Source of the DNA: an uncultured Acidimicrobiales bacterium
GTDB taxonomy: Bacteria; Actinomycetota; Acidimicrobiia; Acidimicrobiales; SZUA-35
Reading direction: 5' to 3'
Assembly: GCA_937976305.1 (NCBI GenBank)
Contig: CALJSB010000046.1
Coordinates: 1-39,563, forward strand
Length of the DNA stretch: 39,563 nt
Program-made: the position numbers and the translations under genes
Shown: one piece after another, positions 24,615 to 32,897 of the stretch
How positions within the stretch are numbered: the first letter of the stretch is position 1
Layout: each line of letters opens with the position of its first letter
Notes under the pieces: generated by a model
What the model saw: only the letters and a program-made list of their open reading frames with translations
Database searches by the model: none
What the model was told of the DNA's origin: nothing

Positions 24615-24839
24615 ATGGCAGATCGTGATATCGAAAAGAACGTTCCCGTCTCGCAGTTCGTTGACACATTGCGACGTCTGGCCGACGCCATGGAGGCGGG
24701 CGAGTCATTCCGCATTCAGGTGGCCAACAAGCGTTTCACCGTGCCGGCTGACGCCGAGATCATCATCGAGCACGAGGTCGAAGACGGCGACGAAGAGCTC
24801 TCGTTCGAGCTCCAGTGGTCGGCCTCCGACGACGACTGA
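24615..24839 (+). CDS. Amphi-Trp domain-containing small protein
   Basis: 74 residues. It begins MADRDIEKNVPVSQFVDTL, then LRRLADAMEAGESFRIQV, a VPADAEIIIEHEVEDGDEE stretch and a C-terminal FELQWSA: helix, then beta strands, ending in the conserved Trp of the amphi-Trp domain. The role of the domain is not known. Strongly acidic. Start chosen at ATG 24615 because homologous sequence begins there, although the frame is open upstream. No good ribosome binding site; possibly leaderless. Confidence 0.8.
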   Translation: MADRDIEKNVPVSQFVDTLRRLADAMEAGESFRIQVANKRFTVPADAEIIIEHEVEDGDEELSFELQWSASDDD

Positions 24840-24900
24840 CGCCCCGTCGTACCGTCATCACCGCATCCACCGCACAGCCTCCAGAACCGGGTTTTGAGGG

Positions 24901-24932
24901 CTATTTGGTGATGCTGGAGCTATTTGGTGATG
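24901..24932. repeat. 13-bp direct repeat duplicating the nitroreductase 3' end
   Basis: CTATTTGGTGATG at 24901-24913 and again at 24920-24932, period 19. On the minus strand each copy encodes the last residues and the TAG stop, so a short tandem duplication copied the stop codon. Confidence 0.85.
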
Positions 24933-25654
24933 AAGCCCTGGCCCTCGAGGTAGGGCCGCATGTGGGGTCGGCTCTCCTTGCCGAGGAGGGCTGACATGTC
25001 TTCGCTCCAGGCTCGCTCGACCTTCCCGCCGGTCCGCTCCTTGTAGTACTCCCGCATCTGGGCGTCGTAGGCGGCGATGCCGTCGCGATCGTTCGCCTCG
25101 TCGTAGGTGTCGTCCTTGAGCGTGACCGACATGGGGAGGCGGGGCTTGATGGCCGGATCCTGATCGGGCCAGCCGAGGCACAGGCCAAACAGCGGCAAGA
25201 CCTGGTCGGGAAGCTCGAGCAACTCAGTCATCTTGGCTGGATCGTTGCGGATGCCGCCGATGTAGCAGATGCCGAGGCCGACCGATTCGGCCGCGGCGAC
25301 GGTGCTCTGGGCGGCGAGCGAACAATCGCTGACGGCGATGATGAAGTGCTCAGTCATGCCGTCGGTGAAGGTGCCGCCACCCATCTCGCACGCCACGGCG
25401 GAACGATGCAGGTCGGCGCACCAAACGAAGAAGGCGCCGGCTGTTTCGACGTAGGTCTGCCCGCCGGCCAGTTCGGCGATGGCCGCACGCTTTTCTGGGT
25501 TGCGGACCCGAATGACCGTGGCGCCCTGGAGGTTCGATGAGGTGGCCGTGGCCAGGCCAGCGCCGATGAGGTTCTGGATCAGATCCTCATCGATTGGCTC
25601 GTCCTTGAACTTGCGAATCGAGCGATGGCTTTTGAGCAGGTTGATGACATCCAC
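24920..25654 (-). CDS. NfsA-like nitroreductase / FMN-dependent NADPH oxidoreductase
   Basis: 244 residues. LLKSHRSIRKFKDEPIDEDL is the FMN phosphate-binding start of the family; GAGLATATSSNLQGATVIRV, AAESVGLGICYIGGIRN and LPLFGLCLGWPDQD match the NfsA/FRP subgroup. It would reduce nitroaromatics, quinones or flavins with NAD(P)H. The start is GTG 25654, preceded by TAGGTT-N6 (leaderless). It is divergent from the esterase. Confidence 0.92.
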   Translation of the reverse strand: MDVINLLKSHRSIRKFKDEPIDEDLIQNLIGAGLATATSSNLQGATVIRVRNPEKRAAIAELAGGQTYVETAGAFFVWCADLHRSAVACEMGGGTFTDGMTEHFIIAVSDCSLAAQSTVAAAESVGLGICYIGGIRNDPAKMTELLELPDQVLPLFGLCLGWPDQDPAIKPRLPMSVTLKDDTYDEANDRDGIAAYDAQMREYYKERTGGKVERAWSEDMSALLGKESRPHMRPYLEGQGFITK

Positions 25655-25660
25655 GTCGAG

Positions 25661-25666
25661 AACCTA
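25661..25666 (-). promoter_or_regulatory. Leaderless -10 box of the nitroreductase gene
   Basis: TAGGTT on the minus strand, six bases from the GTG start, the same spacing as in the decarboxylase and oxidoreductase genes. Confidence 0.5.
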
Positions 25667-25712
25667 CCGACCCGCGTCGACCGTGGCCCAATAGTGGTGC
25701 TTCACTGTGGCG

Positions 25713-26837
25713 ATGCCCTGTGCCCCGCGTCGATCCGTCGCCCTTCTTCTCGCTCTCGTTTTCGTCGCCGCAAGCTGTTCGTCGGATGGCGACGACACCA
25801 GCGCGGCCGAGTCGACCGACACCACGGCCGCGGCCGATACCACGGAAGCTCCCGAGACGGCTGAAGCCGACGACAGCGCAGAGGCCACAGAAGCGGCCGA
25901 GACGACCGACGAATCCGAAACAGACGAGGAAGCTGACACGACCGAGGCCCCGGCCGTCGGCGAGGGTTGCCAAGTCGACACCGGGATTGGTCGCATCTCA
26001 TCGGAGGCGGGCGGGCCGATTCAGGGTGCTCAGGTCTATGTGCCGACAACGTTCGATGGCACCCTCTTGCCGGTTGTCATCAACTGGCACGGTCTCGGGT
26101 CGGATGGTCCCCAGCAGGCGCTCTTCACCGACTACGAAGCGTTGGCCGAGCGCGAGGGCTTCATTGCCGTGCACCCCACCGGAACGCCCGGCCCTGGCGA
26201 CAATCGCAACTCGTGGGAGCTCATTCAGCTCGACATTCCGAATCGCGACGACATCGCCTTTGCCAACGACCTGATCGACCAGCTCATCGCCGACTTCTGC
26301 GTTGACGAAAGCCGGGTCTACTCAACTGGCATGTCGAACGGTGGCTTCTTCACCAGTCGACTCCTGTGCGACATGGCCGACCGGATCGCCGCCGGCGTGT
26401 CGGTAGCCGGGCTCTCGCACCCCGACGAGTGCGACCCGAGCCGGGCCGTTCCGTTCATGGCGTTTCATGGCACGGCCGATTTGGTCGTGCCCTTTGCGGG
26501 CGGTGAGTCCTCGCTCCTCGAGGGCGAGGCGACGGAAGATTTCACCGAGTTCTTCGCGCAGGTGATGCCAGATGAGTTCTCTGAATTTGCTGCCGATTTC
26601 GGCTGCGAGCTCGAACCAGAGGTGAGCGAGATCGGGGTCGAGACGATCCGCTATGACTACCTCGGGTGCGACGATGACGTTCCGCTGATCTTCTACGAGG
26701 TGACCGAGGGCGGCCACACCTGGCCCAGCTCACCCTTGGGCCCGCTCCTGCTCGACACGCTCGGCTACACAACCACCGACGTCGACGCCACCGCCGACGG
26801 CTGGGCCTTCATGAGCCAGTTCTCCCTCACCCCGTGA
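25713..26837 (+). CDS. Secreted lipoprotein esterase, PHB depolymerase/feruloyl esterase (LpqC-like) family
   Basis: 374 residues from ATG 25713 (GTG 25707 is also possible). Lipoprotein signal with lipobox VAASC, followed by an acidic Thr/Ala/Glu-rich linker of about 70 residues typical of surface anchoring. The alpha/beta-hydrolase domain has INWHGLGSDGPQQ (oxyanion region), YSTGMSNGGFFTSRLLC (nucleophile in G-x-S-x-G: G-M-S-N-G) and VTEGGHTWP (catalytic His). Members hydrolyse polyhydroxybutyrate, acetyl-xylan or feruloyl esters. A strong terminator follows. Confidence 0.9.
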   Translation: MPCAPRRSVALLLALVFVAASCSSDGDDTSAAESTDTTAAADTTEAPETAEADDSAEATEAAETTDESETDEEADTTEAPAVGEGCQVDTGIGRISSEAGGPIQGAQVYVPTTFDGTLLPVVINWHGLGSDGPQQALFTDYEALAEREGFIAVHPTGTPGPGDNRNSWELIQLDIPNRDDIAFANDLIDQLIADFCVDESRVYSTGMSNGGFFTSRLLCDMADRIAAGVSVAGLSHPDECDPSRAVPFMAFHGTADLVVPFAGGESSLLEGEATEDFTEFFAQVMPDEFSEFAADFGCELEPEVSEIGVETIRYDYLGCDDDVPLIFYEVTEGGHTWPSSPLGPLLLDTLGYTTTDVDATADGWAFMSQFSLTP

Positions 26838-26885
26838 CCCCTCAGGGGTCAGGTCTGAAACGTCAACGCCGGCATGGCACGCGGC

Positions 26886-26913
26886 GAAGCCGATGGGCGG
26901 ACCCATCGGCTTC
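26886..26913. terminator. Bidirectional rho-independent-like hairpin
   Basis: Perfect 12-bp arms GAAGCCGATGGG/CCCATCGGCTTC with a CGGA loop, between the convergent esterase and beta-helix genes. No U-tract, as common in GC-rich actinobacteria. Confidence 0.8.
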
Positions 26914-26950
26914 GGCCATGTTGTTGGTGCTCGCTAGCGGAACGTTTGGC

Positions 26951-28786
26951 TCAGTCGAGCGTGAAACCACCGATGCCGGGCGTGGGCACTGTGAGCTGTG
27001 GAACATCGAGAGGCGAGGCGCCCCCGATGCTGTCAGGCAGCTCGATGTTGCTGGTGTCGAGTTCTGGCAGCGTCTCTGCCGGGATCACGATCGGTGCGTC
27101 CGACATGTCGACCTCGACAGCTTGTGAGATCTCGACGGTCCGGAACTCGGCCCGGGCCACAGCCCCTGCGGTGCATCCACCATCATCGGCACGGCTCGTG
27201 CCGTAGACATCGGCAGTCGGGCAAACAGCGTCGGATCCGATTCCCAGGCCCCAGAGCGGGCTGCGCTCGCTCACGACGTATTCGCTGTAGACCCAGGGGT
27301 TGGATGACGCGACGTACGCCGGAATGCCCGTAGCGGTCGCAACACGGGTGCCGTGGAATTCGTCAACTCGGCACACGCTGTTGGGCTGATCGACGTAGTT
27401 GCCGGGCTTGAACTTGAACGACGTGCCGTGCGGTGATGCACAGTCTGCTGGTCGCTGCGTGGTCTCGCCTGGTCGGCTGTATGTGTTGCCCACGAATGCG
27501 TTGGCTCGCAGGGTCAGGTTCCAAGGATTGTCCATCCAAATGCCACCCGACTCGCTCGGCCCGGCCCACGGCGTGTCGTTGTTGCGGGTCACGTTGTCGG
27601 CGATGGTCGTGTAGTCGATGGTTGCGATCGCAGCCTCGATGTTCAGGCCGCTGCCGCCGATGATGGCCTCATTGTGAGCGACCATCGTGTTGTTGACCGT
27701 GAGGGTTGTGTCGCCGTTACCCCTGACCGCCACACCAGCGCCGCTGATGCCGGTGTTTTCGACGATCTGGGAGCTTTCGATGGCGAGGTTCTGGTTCGTA
27801 TAGATACCGCCGCCTGCGCCACGTGTGGCGTGGTTGCTTTCGATGGTTGAGTAGCTCACGTACATCGCTGAGTTGTGTTCATCATCTCGCTCGAAGTCGA
27901 TGCCGCCTCCTCTGACGGCAGACCCTCCGGAAACGTGTGAATCGTTGATCCAAAGCGAGGTGTCTCGCACTCGAATGTTGCCTCCGGTCTGCTCGCCGGC
28001 GGGATTGCTCTGCGCGTTGCCGTACCGAATGTTGAGGCCGCCCAGCAGCACGAGATCGCCTGGCGAGTTGATGTCGAACACCCGATGGGACTCGGTGGCA
28101 AGAATGGTTGACCTTCCGTTGTGGAGGCCGAAGATTCCCATGGGAGTGGTGATGTCCAGTTCGCCCAGGTTCAGCTCGTAGGACCACATGAAGTCCTTGA
28201 GGCCGATGCGCCCTCCACCCGTCGCATTCAGTTCCTCGACGGCCGCTCGCAACGTGCAGTGACTCTGCCCGTCGACGATCGCAGCGCACTCGCCGTCGCC
28301 GGGGTTGGCGTCGTGAGCATCGAAGCCGGCGTTCGGGACGAAGTCGTAGCCCGGCCGGGTTCCCGGCTCAATCACGAGGCGAGTTTCAAAAGCGTTTGAA
28401 TCGCCGGTTTGGCTTGGTCCGGTGAATGCCGTGGCCATGATGTCGTAGGTGCCTGGGCCCCAGTCTGAGGGTTCCCAGGAGTCCGCGTTGTTGCGGGTGA
28501 TCAGATAGGGGTGTTCTTCTTCTTCGGACTCAAGCACGCCGTTGACGGTCCAGCGGACAGAGTCGGCATCTGGGCTGTCGAGTTCGATCGACCACTCTTC
28601 GGGGAGTTCGTTTTCGTAGATGGTGTAAGAACCTTCGTAGACGAATTCCTCCCAACGATTGCTGATGATCCGCAGGCTGACGATGTCAGGGTCTGGATCG
28701 GGTTGGGCTGATGCAGGAGTCGCCACGATGGCGACTGGTGCGATGATGGCTGCTGCTGCAGCGATGGCTTTCAGTTGGCGCTTCAT
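26951..28786 (-). CDS. Secreted right-handed beta-helix protein with CSLREA-like domain
   Basis: 611 residues from ATG 28786 with AAGGAG upstream. Signal peptide MKRQLKAIAAAAAII to ATPASA. An N-terminal immunoglobulin-like segment (about 35-150) is followed by HCTLRAAVEELNATGG, a CSLREA-like motif, and then a parallel beta-helix region rich in repeats such as HATRGAGGGIYTNQNLAIESS and SGAGVAVRGNGDTTLTVNN. Such proteins are exported adhesins or polysaccharide-interacting proteins; no catalytic residues of lyases are obvious. No cell-wall anchor seen; the C-terminus is a Pro/Leu-rich tail. Confidence 0.85.
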   Translation of the reverse strand: MKRQLKAIAAAAAIIAPVAIVATPASAQPDPDPDIVSLRIISNRWEEFVYEGSYTIYENELPEEWSIELDSPDADSVRWTVNGVLESEEEEHPYLITRNNADSWEPSDWGPGTYDIMATAFTGPSQTGDSNAFETRLVIEPGTRPGYDFVPNAGFDAHDANPGDGECAAIVDGQSHCTLRAAVEELNATGGGRIGLKDFMWSYELNLGELDITTPMGIFGLHNGRSTILATESHRVFDINSPGDLVLLGGLNIRYGNAQSNPAGEQTGGNIRVRDTSLWINDSHVSGGSAVRGGGIDFERDDEHNSAMYVSYSTIESNHATRGAGGGIYTNQNLAIESSQIVENTGISGAGVAVRGNGDTTLTVNNTMVAHNEAIIGGSGLNIEAAIATIDYTTIADNVTRNNDTPWAGPSESGGIWMDNPWNLTLRANAFVGNTYSRPGETTQRPADCASPHGTSFKFKPGNYVDQPNSVCRVDEFHGTRVATATGIPAYVASSNPWVYSEYVVSERSPLWGLGIGSDAVCPTADVYGTSRADDGGCTAGAVARAEFRTVEISQAVEVDMSDAPIVIPAETLPELDTSNIELPDSIGGASPLDVPQLTVPTPGIGGFTLD

Positions 28787-29081
28787 GTCGCCGCTCCTTG
28801 GGTCGTTGGTTGATGACCTCCTCATCGTCGATCCAGACGGCCAGACGCTCCGTCGGCCTGCCGACACAACCCACGTGACGTTCGGCTCGTCCTCGAAAAC
28901 TTCCGTTCTGGAGGCCGGAGAGCACCTTTCGGTGCCCAGCGGCCTCCAGAACCGCGGCCGGGCTGCTGAGCTCGGGGAATTGCAAGACGTTCTATGCCGG
29001 GCGCTAAGGCCAGGGTTGGCCCTTTCGGCCCGTGTCGCTGGGGACGGATCCTCAACTGTTCACTGGCGTTGGCGTGGCAAC
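28787..29081. other. Intergenic region between beta-helix and kinase genes
   Basis: No gene is supported. It contains the ribosome binding site of the beta-helix gene, the type 2 palindrome (28905-28952) and presumably the kinase promoter, of which no clear box is visible. Confidence 0.6.
28905..28952. repeat. Palindromic repeat, type 2, copy 2
   Basis: Perfect 12-bp arms GTTCTGGAGGCC/GGCCTCCAGAAC, enclosing an inner hairpin GCACC-TTTC-GGTGC (28922-28935). Same arms as 2907-2948. A right-arm-only fragment GCCTCCAGAACC is at 24877-24888. Confidence 0.78.
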
Positions 29082-30659
29082 ATGGGAGGAATGCCCATCG
29101 AGCGGATTGGCCGCTACGACGTCGAAGGAGTCCTCGGCGCTGGCGGTTTTGCCACGGTGTACCGAGCCGCCGATCCGCGCCTCGACGCCACTGTCGCCAT
29201 CAAGGTGCTCGCCGAGAACTGGTCGGTTGACCCCGATGTGCGTCGCCGCTTCCGCAACGAGGCTGTCTTGCTGCGCCGGCTGCAGTCCCAGGGATCGGTG
29301 CCGGGTCTCATCGAAGTGCACGACATCGACGAGACCGAAGATGGGCGACCGTTCTTCGTGATGGGCTTCGCCGATCGCGGAACGTTGCGCAACCGGTTGG
29401 GTGAGACGGCGTGGGATGCCGAGCACGTTATTCCCGTGATCGATGCGCTGGCGGCTGCAGTGGGCGCTATTCACGCCGCCGGTGTTGTCCACCGAGATCT
29501 CAAGCCATCGAACCTGCTGATGCGCACCGATCGAGGTGTCTCACGACAAGACAACGACGGCCTGTTGCGATCGGGCGAACGCCTCGTGGTTGGCGATCTC
29601 GGTTTGGCGAAGGACCTCAACCTCGATTCCACAGCACTCAGCGTCGCCGGTGGCACGGCCCGCTACTCGGCTCCCGAACAGCTTGATCCGGCCGGGCGGG
29701 TCGACCATCGGGCCGACATCTACGCCGCCACCGTTCTGGTCAGCGAGCTATTGCGGGGCCCGGCGGCCGCACCCAAGGAGCTCGCTCCAGAGGTGATGGC
29801 AGTGCTCTCCAAGGGGTATGCGGATCGGGCCGACGATAGATACGACTCGATCGACGAGTGGCGCGAAGCATTGCGTGAGGCGCTTGGTGCGCCGAGCCGG
29901 GCTCGCAGAACGAGCGATGCCTCACAGGCACCCGCAGCCCCACCGGTTGCACCTACGGCACCGCAGCGCCCGACGTCGCCGGCTGCAGCAGCGCACCAAA
30001 CACCGCCGACCGTGGTCGTGCCCGATCAGCCGGTGCCGACGCCACCACCCACGCCCGTTCACGATTCAGGACCGTCACCATCGCCGGTTCCCGACAGCGT
30101 CACCGGCAAGCGATCGAAGGTGCCGATCTTTGCTCTGGCCGCGCTGATTGTGATCGGATTCAGCGGGTTTGGCCTCACGCGTCTGTTGGGAGGATCGTCG
30201 TCGATCATTGGCCCCGACACGATCGAGGTCGGCGAGATGGTTCGGTATCGCGCCGACGCTCCGGCCGACGCCCTCGTCGAGTGGACTGACTGGACCGGCG
30301 CCACCATCTCTGAGCAGGACCTGCAAGTTCAGGCCCGGTTGCCTGGTTCGCTCAGCTTCTCGCTGTCGATCGATGGTGGTGGCCCAGAAACCAAATCGAT
30401 TCGTGTCGTCGAATCACCTGATGGCCCTTCGATCATCGGCCCCGCGGAGATTCCGCTGGGCCAGACGACGCAGTTCTTTGCGTCATCGGCGGCTGCAGAC
30501 ACGTTCCACTTCTGGATCGATGAGGATGGCAACGAAGTCAACGATGACGTTTTTGCCGTGACGCCTCAGCTCACCGGGTCGATCACGATTTCACTTGTGT
30601 CGGTTGGCGCCGATGGGATCGAGCGAGGCACCCGCATGATCGTCGAGGTTTCCGGATGA
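29082..30659 (+). CDS. Transmembrane Ser/Thr protein kinase with extracytoplasmic repeats
   Basis: 525 residues from ATG 29082; ATG 29091 is an alternative and no clean ribosome binding site is visible. Kinase domain about 8-270: GAGGFATVYRA (Gly loop), VAIKVL (ATP Lys), VVHRDLKPSNLL, GDLGLAKD (DFG variant DLG) and GTARYSAPEQ (APE). A Pro/Ala-rich linker precedes one membrane helix (VPIFALAALIVIGFSGFGL). Outside are two repeats beginning SIIGPDTIEVGEMVRYRADA and SIIGPAEIPLGQTTQFFASS, each resembling an immunoglobulin/PKD-like strand pattern. The next gene is an overlapping sigma factor, so the kinase probably controls it. Confidence 0.92.
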   Translation: MGGMPIERIGRYDVEGVLGAGGFATVYRAADPRLDATVAIKVLAENWSVDPDVRRRFRNEAVLLRRLQSQGSVPGLIEVHDIDETEDGRPFFVMGFADRGTLRNRLGETAWDAEHVIPVIDALAAAVGAIHAAGVVHRDLKPSNLLMRTDRGVSRQDNDGLLRSGERLVVGDLGLAKDLNLDSTALSVAGGTARYSAPEQLDPAGRVDHRADIYAATVLVSELLRGPAAAPKELAPEVMAVLSKGYADRADDRYDSIDEWREALREALGAPSRARRTSDASQAPAAPPVAPTAPQRPTSPAAAAHQTPPTVVVPDQPVPTPPPTPVHDSGPSPSPVPDSVTGKRSKVPIFALAALIVIGFSGFGLTRLLGGSSSIIGPDTIEVGEMVRYRADAPADALVEWTDWTGATISEQDLQVQARLPGSLSFSLSIDGGGPETKSIRVVESPDGPSIIGPAEIPLGQTTQFFASSAAADTFHFWIDEDGNEVNDDVFAVTPQLTGSITISLVSVGADGIERGTRMIVEVSG

Positions 30660-31267
30660 ACAACCGCACAAGGCTGCAACTCCAGAACGCCGACGCCGAC
30701 GCCCGTTCGGCATTGCTCGACCAGCTCGCCACAACTGCAGCCGCGGGCTCACATGAGGCAGCAGCCGACCTTGCCTGGGCCGTGCGCACGTTCCGGTTGG
30801 CTCACCCTGCCATCAGGCAGTACCTGATTTCTGAGCACGACGTCTCGGCTGCAGAAGGTGCGGTGATGGTGGCGGTGGCTTTGCGCATCGATTCGTTCCG
30901 AGCCGAGTCGAAGTTCACCACCTGGCTGCATCGGGTGGCGTCGAACGAGGCCAAGATGCTCATTCGGGGCGAAGCCCGCCACAGCGATCGAGCTGAAGCG
31001 GGCGACTCGGTCGACTTTGCAGAGGACTTCGTTGCCAGGGTTTCTTCGATGGTGGTCGATCGGGCCGTGATCCGGGAAGAGATCGAACAGCTCCCAGAAG
31101 ATCGTCGGCAAGCGCTGTTGCTCCGAGAAGACGATGGCCTGACCTACGAAGAGATCGCCACCCGCCTCGACGTGCCACTCAGCACAGCCAAGACCTGGGT
31201 TCGGCGAGCCCGTCTCGAGCTCGCCGAACGTCTTTCTGAACGCCTTGGTCACCGCGACCCGGCCTGA
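30656..31267 (+). CDS. ECF-type sigma-70 factor with altered region 2.2
   Basis: 203 residues, ATG overlapping the kinase stop (ATGA). Region 2 ends in FRAESKFTTWLHRVASNEAK; region 4 is LPEDRRQALLLREDDGLTYEEIATRLDVPLSTAKTWVRRARLEL. The DAED-like acidic motif of canonical ECF factors, which contacts the RNA polymerase beta' coiled coil, reads DVSA here (Asp62, Ser64). Loss of that motif is known from kinase-activated ECF factors (ECF43; EcfP/PknT of Vibrio), where phosphorylation of a Ser/Thr restores the charge. No anti-sigma gene is adjacent. Two lipoprotein genes downstream share a promoter element it might recognise. Confidence 0.9.
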   Translation: MNNRTRLQLQNADADARSALLDQLATTAAAGSHEAAADLAWAVRTFRLAHPAIRQYLISEHDVSAAEGAVMVAVALRIDSFRAESKFTTWLHRVASNEAKMLIRGEARHSDRAEAGDSVDFAEDFVARVSSMVVDRAVIREEIEQLPEDRRQALLLREDDGLTYEEIATRLDVPLSTAKTWVRRARLELAERLSERLGHRDPA

Positions 31268-31288
31268 CCCGAGATCGCCGGCCGGGGA

Positions 31289-32755
31289 TCACTCGCCGGG
31301 GAGAGCCCAGATGTCGACCTGCCAGGTGTTGTAGACCTCTTCGAAGGTCTCGCCGAGCAGCGTGAGCTCAGTTGCTTCAGCGGGCAGGAGGTAGACCGCC
31401 TGACCGGCAACCGTGGCGCCCTCATTGATCTCTTCGGTCTCGAGGGCTTCGGGTGTCGAGACCCTGCCGTCGATCGAAAGACGGAAGAACTCGGGGTCGA
31501 AGCCCCGCTCCGCCGAAGATGTACAGGGACTGCTCCCGACGTTTTCGGTGGTGCTCGTGATGTCGTAGGTCACGACGAGGTAGCGCTCGCCCACTCGAGC
31601 CCGATGGATCTTGTTGTCGTGGCTCGAGTCGATCGTGACTTCAGCGGTGAGGACGTCGAGGTCGTAGGTGATCTCGCAGCCTTCCCAAATGCTGTCGCCC
31701 CGCACCCCGAGGGTTGCGGGTGGGTCGAGTACGAGCACGGTTTCAAGTGCTGGTGCCTCACCGACCAGGGGAAGGACGAGTGGGATCTGATCTCCCACTT
31801 TCACCGAAATGCTCCAACCGTCGAGGCTCGTGATCTGCTCGGGTGTCGCGAACACGATGAAGCCAGACTTGTTTTCCTGTCCATCAAATTCGAGCTGAAA
31901 CAGGTTCTCGCCGAAGCTGTCGATGAGTTCTTCGCCATTCATCGTCAAGCCGTCCGGACTGGTGAGGAAGAAGTCGTCCTGGTCGTAGTTCGTGCGAATG
32001 TTGGACTGGGTTTCACCGTTGACGCCGACGATGAGCCAGAACTCGTTGTCACCGACTTCGGCGTCTGACGTGAGCCAGTCGTAGGCGTCGGCATTGGTTG
32101 ACGTGATCTCTCCGACGGTCCATTCAACCTGGGCGTAGAGACCTGAAGCGCTGCCCTCACCAAGGACGACTCGATTGAGGCCTGGCTCAACGGTTGGAGC
32201 TGGAGCAGGGGTGGTATCTGTGGCTGCGTCGTCAGACGTTCCGCTGGCGATCGTGGTTGGCGTTGCCGTTTCACCAGCGTCGGTGGCCACGCCGGCGGCT
32301 TGCATGTCCATGCCCATGGCGATCATGCCCTGGAACGATGCGCTTGACGTGAACTCGCTGTCTGGGCAGGTTGCGCCGAGGAAGGCGGACACCTGCAGGT
32401 GCTGGCCGTTGGCCCATGCGGCCTCGGCGATCGATGAGTCGGCTCCGGTTGCTTGGAGCTGGGTCGCATCGGCGATGGCTTGGAAGTACGACGTCGCAAA
32501 CTCAGGTGCGTCGCTCGGAATCAGTTCCATGGTGGCTGCTGCTGCGGCTGCTTGATCGGGGGCTGGCGAGCCGGTCTGAATGTTGGCGCCGAGGTCGGCG
32601 ACCGAATCGCAGAAGCTGCGAGCAACCCCGGCACTGTCGGCGTCGGCCGCAAGCCCATCGTCGGTGCTTGAGCCGCACGCCGAGGCGATCAAGCCAAGTG
32701 CGGCGAGGCTCATGAGTACCTTGCGGCGTGGTGTTCGAAGAGTTGAGCGTTGCAT
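31289..32755 (-). CDS. Secreted lipoprotein, paralogue 1, unknown function
   Basis: 488 residues from ATG 32755 (AAAGGA upstream). Lipobox IASAC. N-terminal helical domain (GVARSFCDSVADLGANIQ; EAAWANGQHLQV) with three conserved cysteines, a Thr/Ala linker (TPTTIASGTSDDAATDTT), then two beta-rich domains with the motifs NEFWLIVGVNGETQSNIRTN and GERYLVVTYDITS that resemble DUF4352-like beta sandwiches. About half identical to the protein at 33681-35150. Transcribed convergently with the sigma gene (stop codons 22 bp apart). No known ligand. Confidence 0.85.
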   Translation of the reverse strand: MQRSTLRTPRRKVLMSLAALGLIASACGSSTDDGLAADADSAGVARSFCDSVADLGANIQTGSPAPDQAAAAAATMELIPSDAPEFATSYFQAIADATQLQATGADSSIAEAAWANGQHLQVSAFLGATCPDSEFTSSASFQGMIAMGMDMQAAGVATDAGETATPTTIASGTSDDAATDTTPAPAPTVEPGLNRVVLGEGSASGLYAQVEWTVGEITSTNADAYDWLTSDAEVGDNEFWLIVGVNGETQSNIRTNYDQDDFFLTSPDGLTMNGEELIDSFGENLFQLEFDGQENKSGFIVFATPEQITSLDGWSISVKVGDQIPLVLPLVGEAPALETVLVLDPPATLGVRGDSIWEGCEITYDLDVLTAEVTIDSSHDNKIHRARVGERYLVVTYDITSTTENVGSSPCTSSAERGFDPEFFRLSIDGRVSTPEALETEEINEGATVAGQAVYLLPAEATELTLLGETFEEVYNTWQVDIWALPGE

Positions 32756-32789
32756 CGGGGCATTCCTTTGTGGAGATCGGTGCACATGA

Positions 32790-32818
32790 GATGCAGCAAC
32801 GAGCCGTGGAAGTTTCAC
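32790..32818 (-). promoter_or_regulatory. Shared promoter element, lipoprotein paralogue 1
   Basis: On the minus strand GTGAAACTT (32818-32810), 12 bases, GCTGCATC (32797-32790), 34 bases before the start codon. The same two blocks with the same 12-base gap occur upstream of paralogue 2, although the 12 gap bases differ. The layout looks like an alternative sigma factor promoter. Confidence 0.6.
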
Positions 32819-32897
32819 GGTTCCCAATCTTTTTCGGCAGATTCGCCCGCTGAGGTTAATGGCGACGCGTAGACGGCCCCGACCGGGCGCCCAGAGT

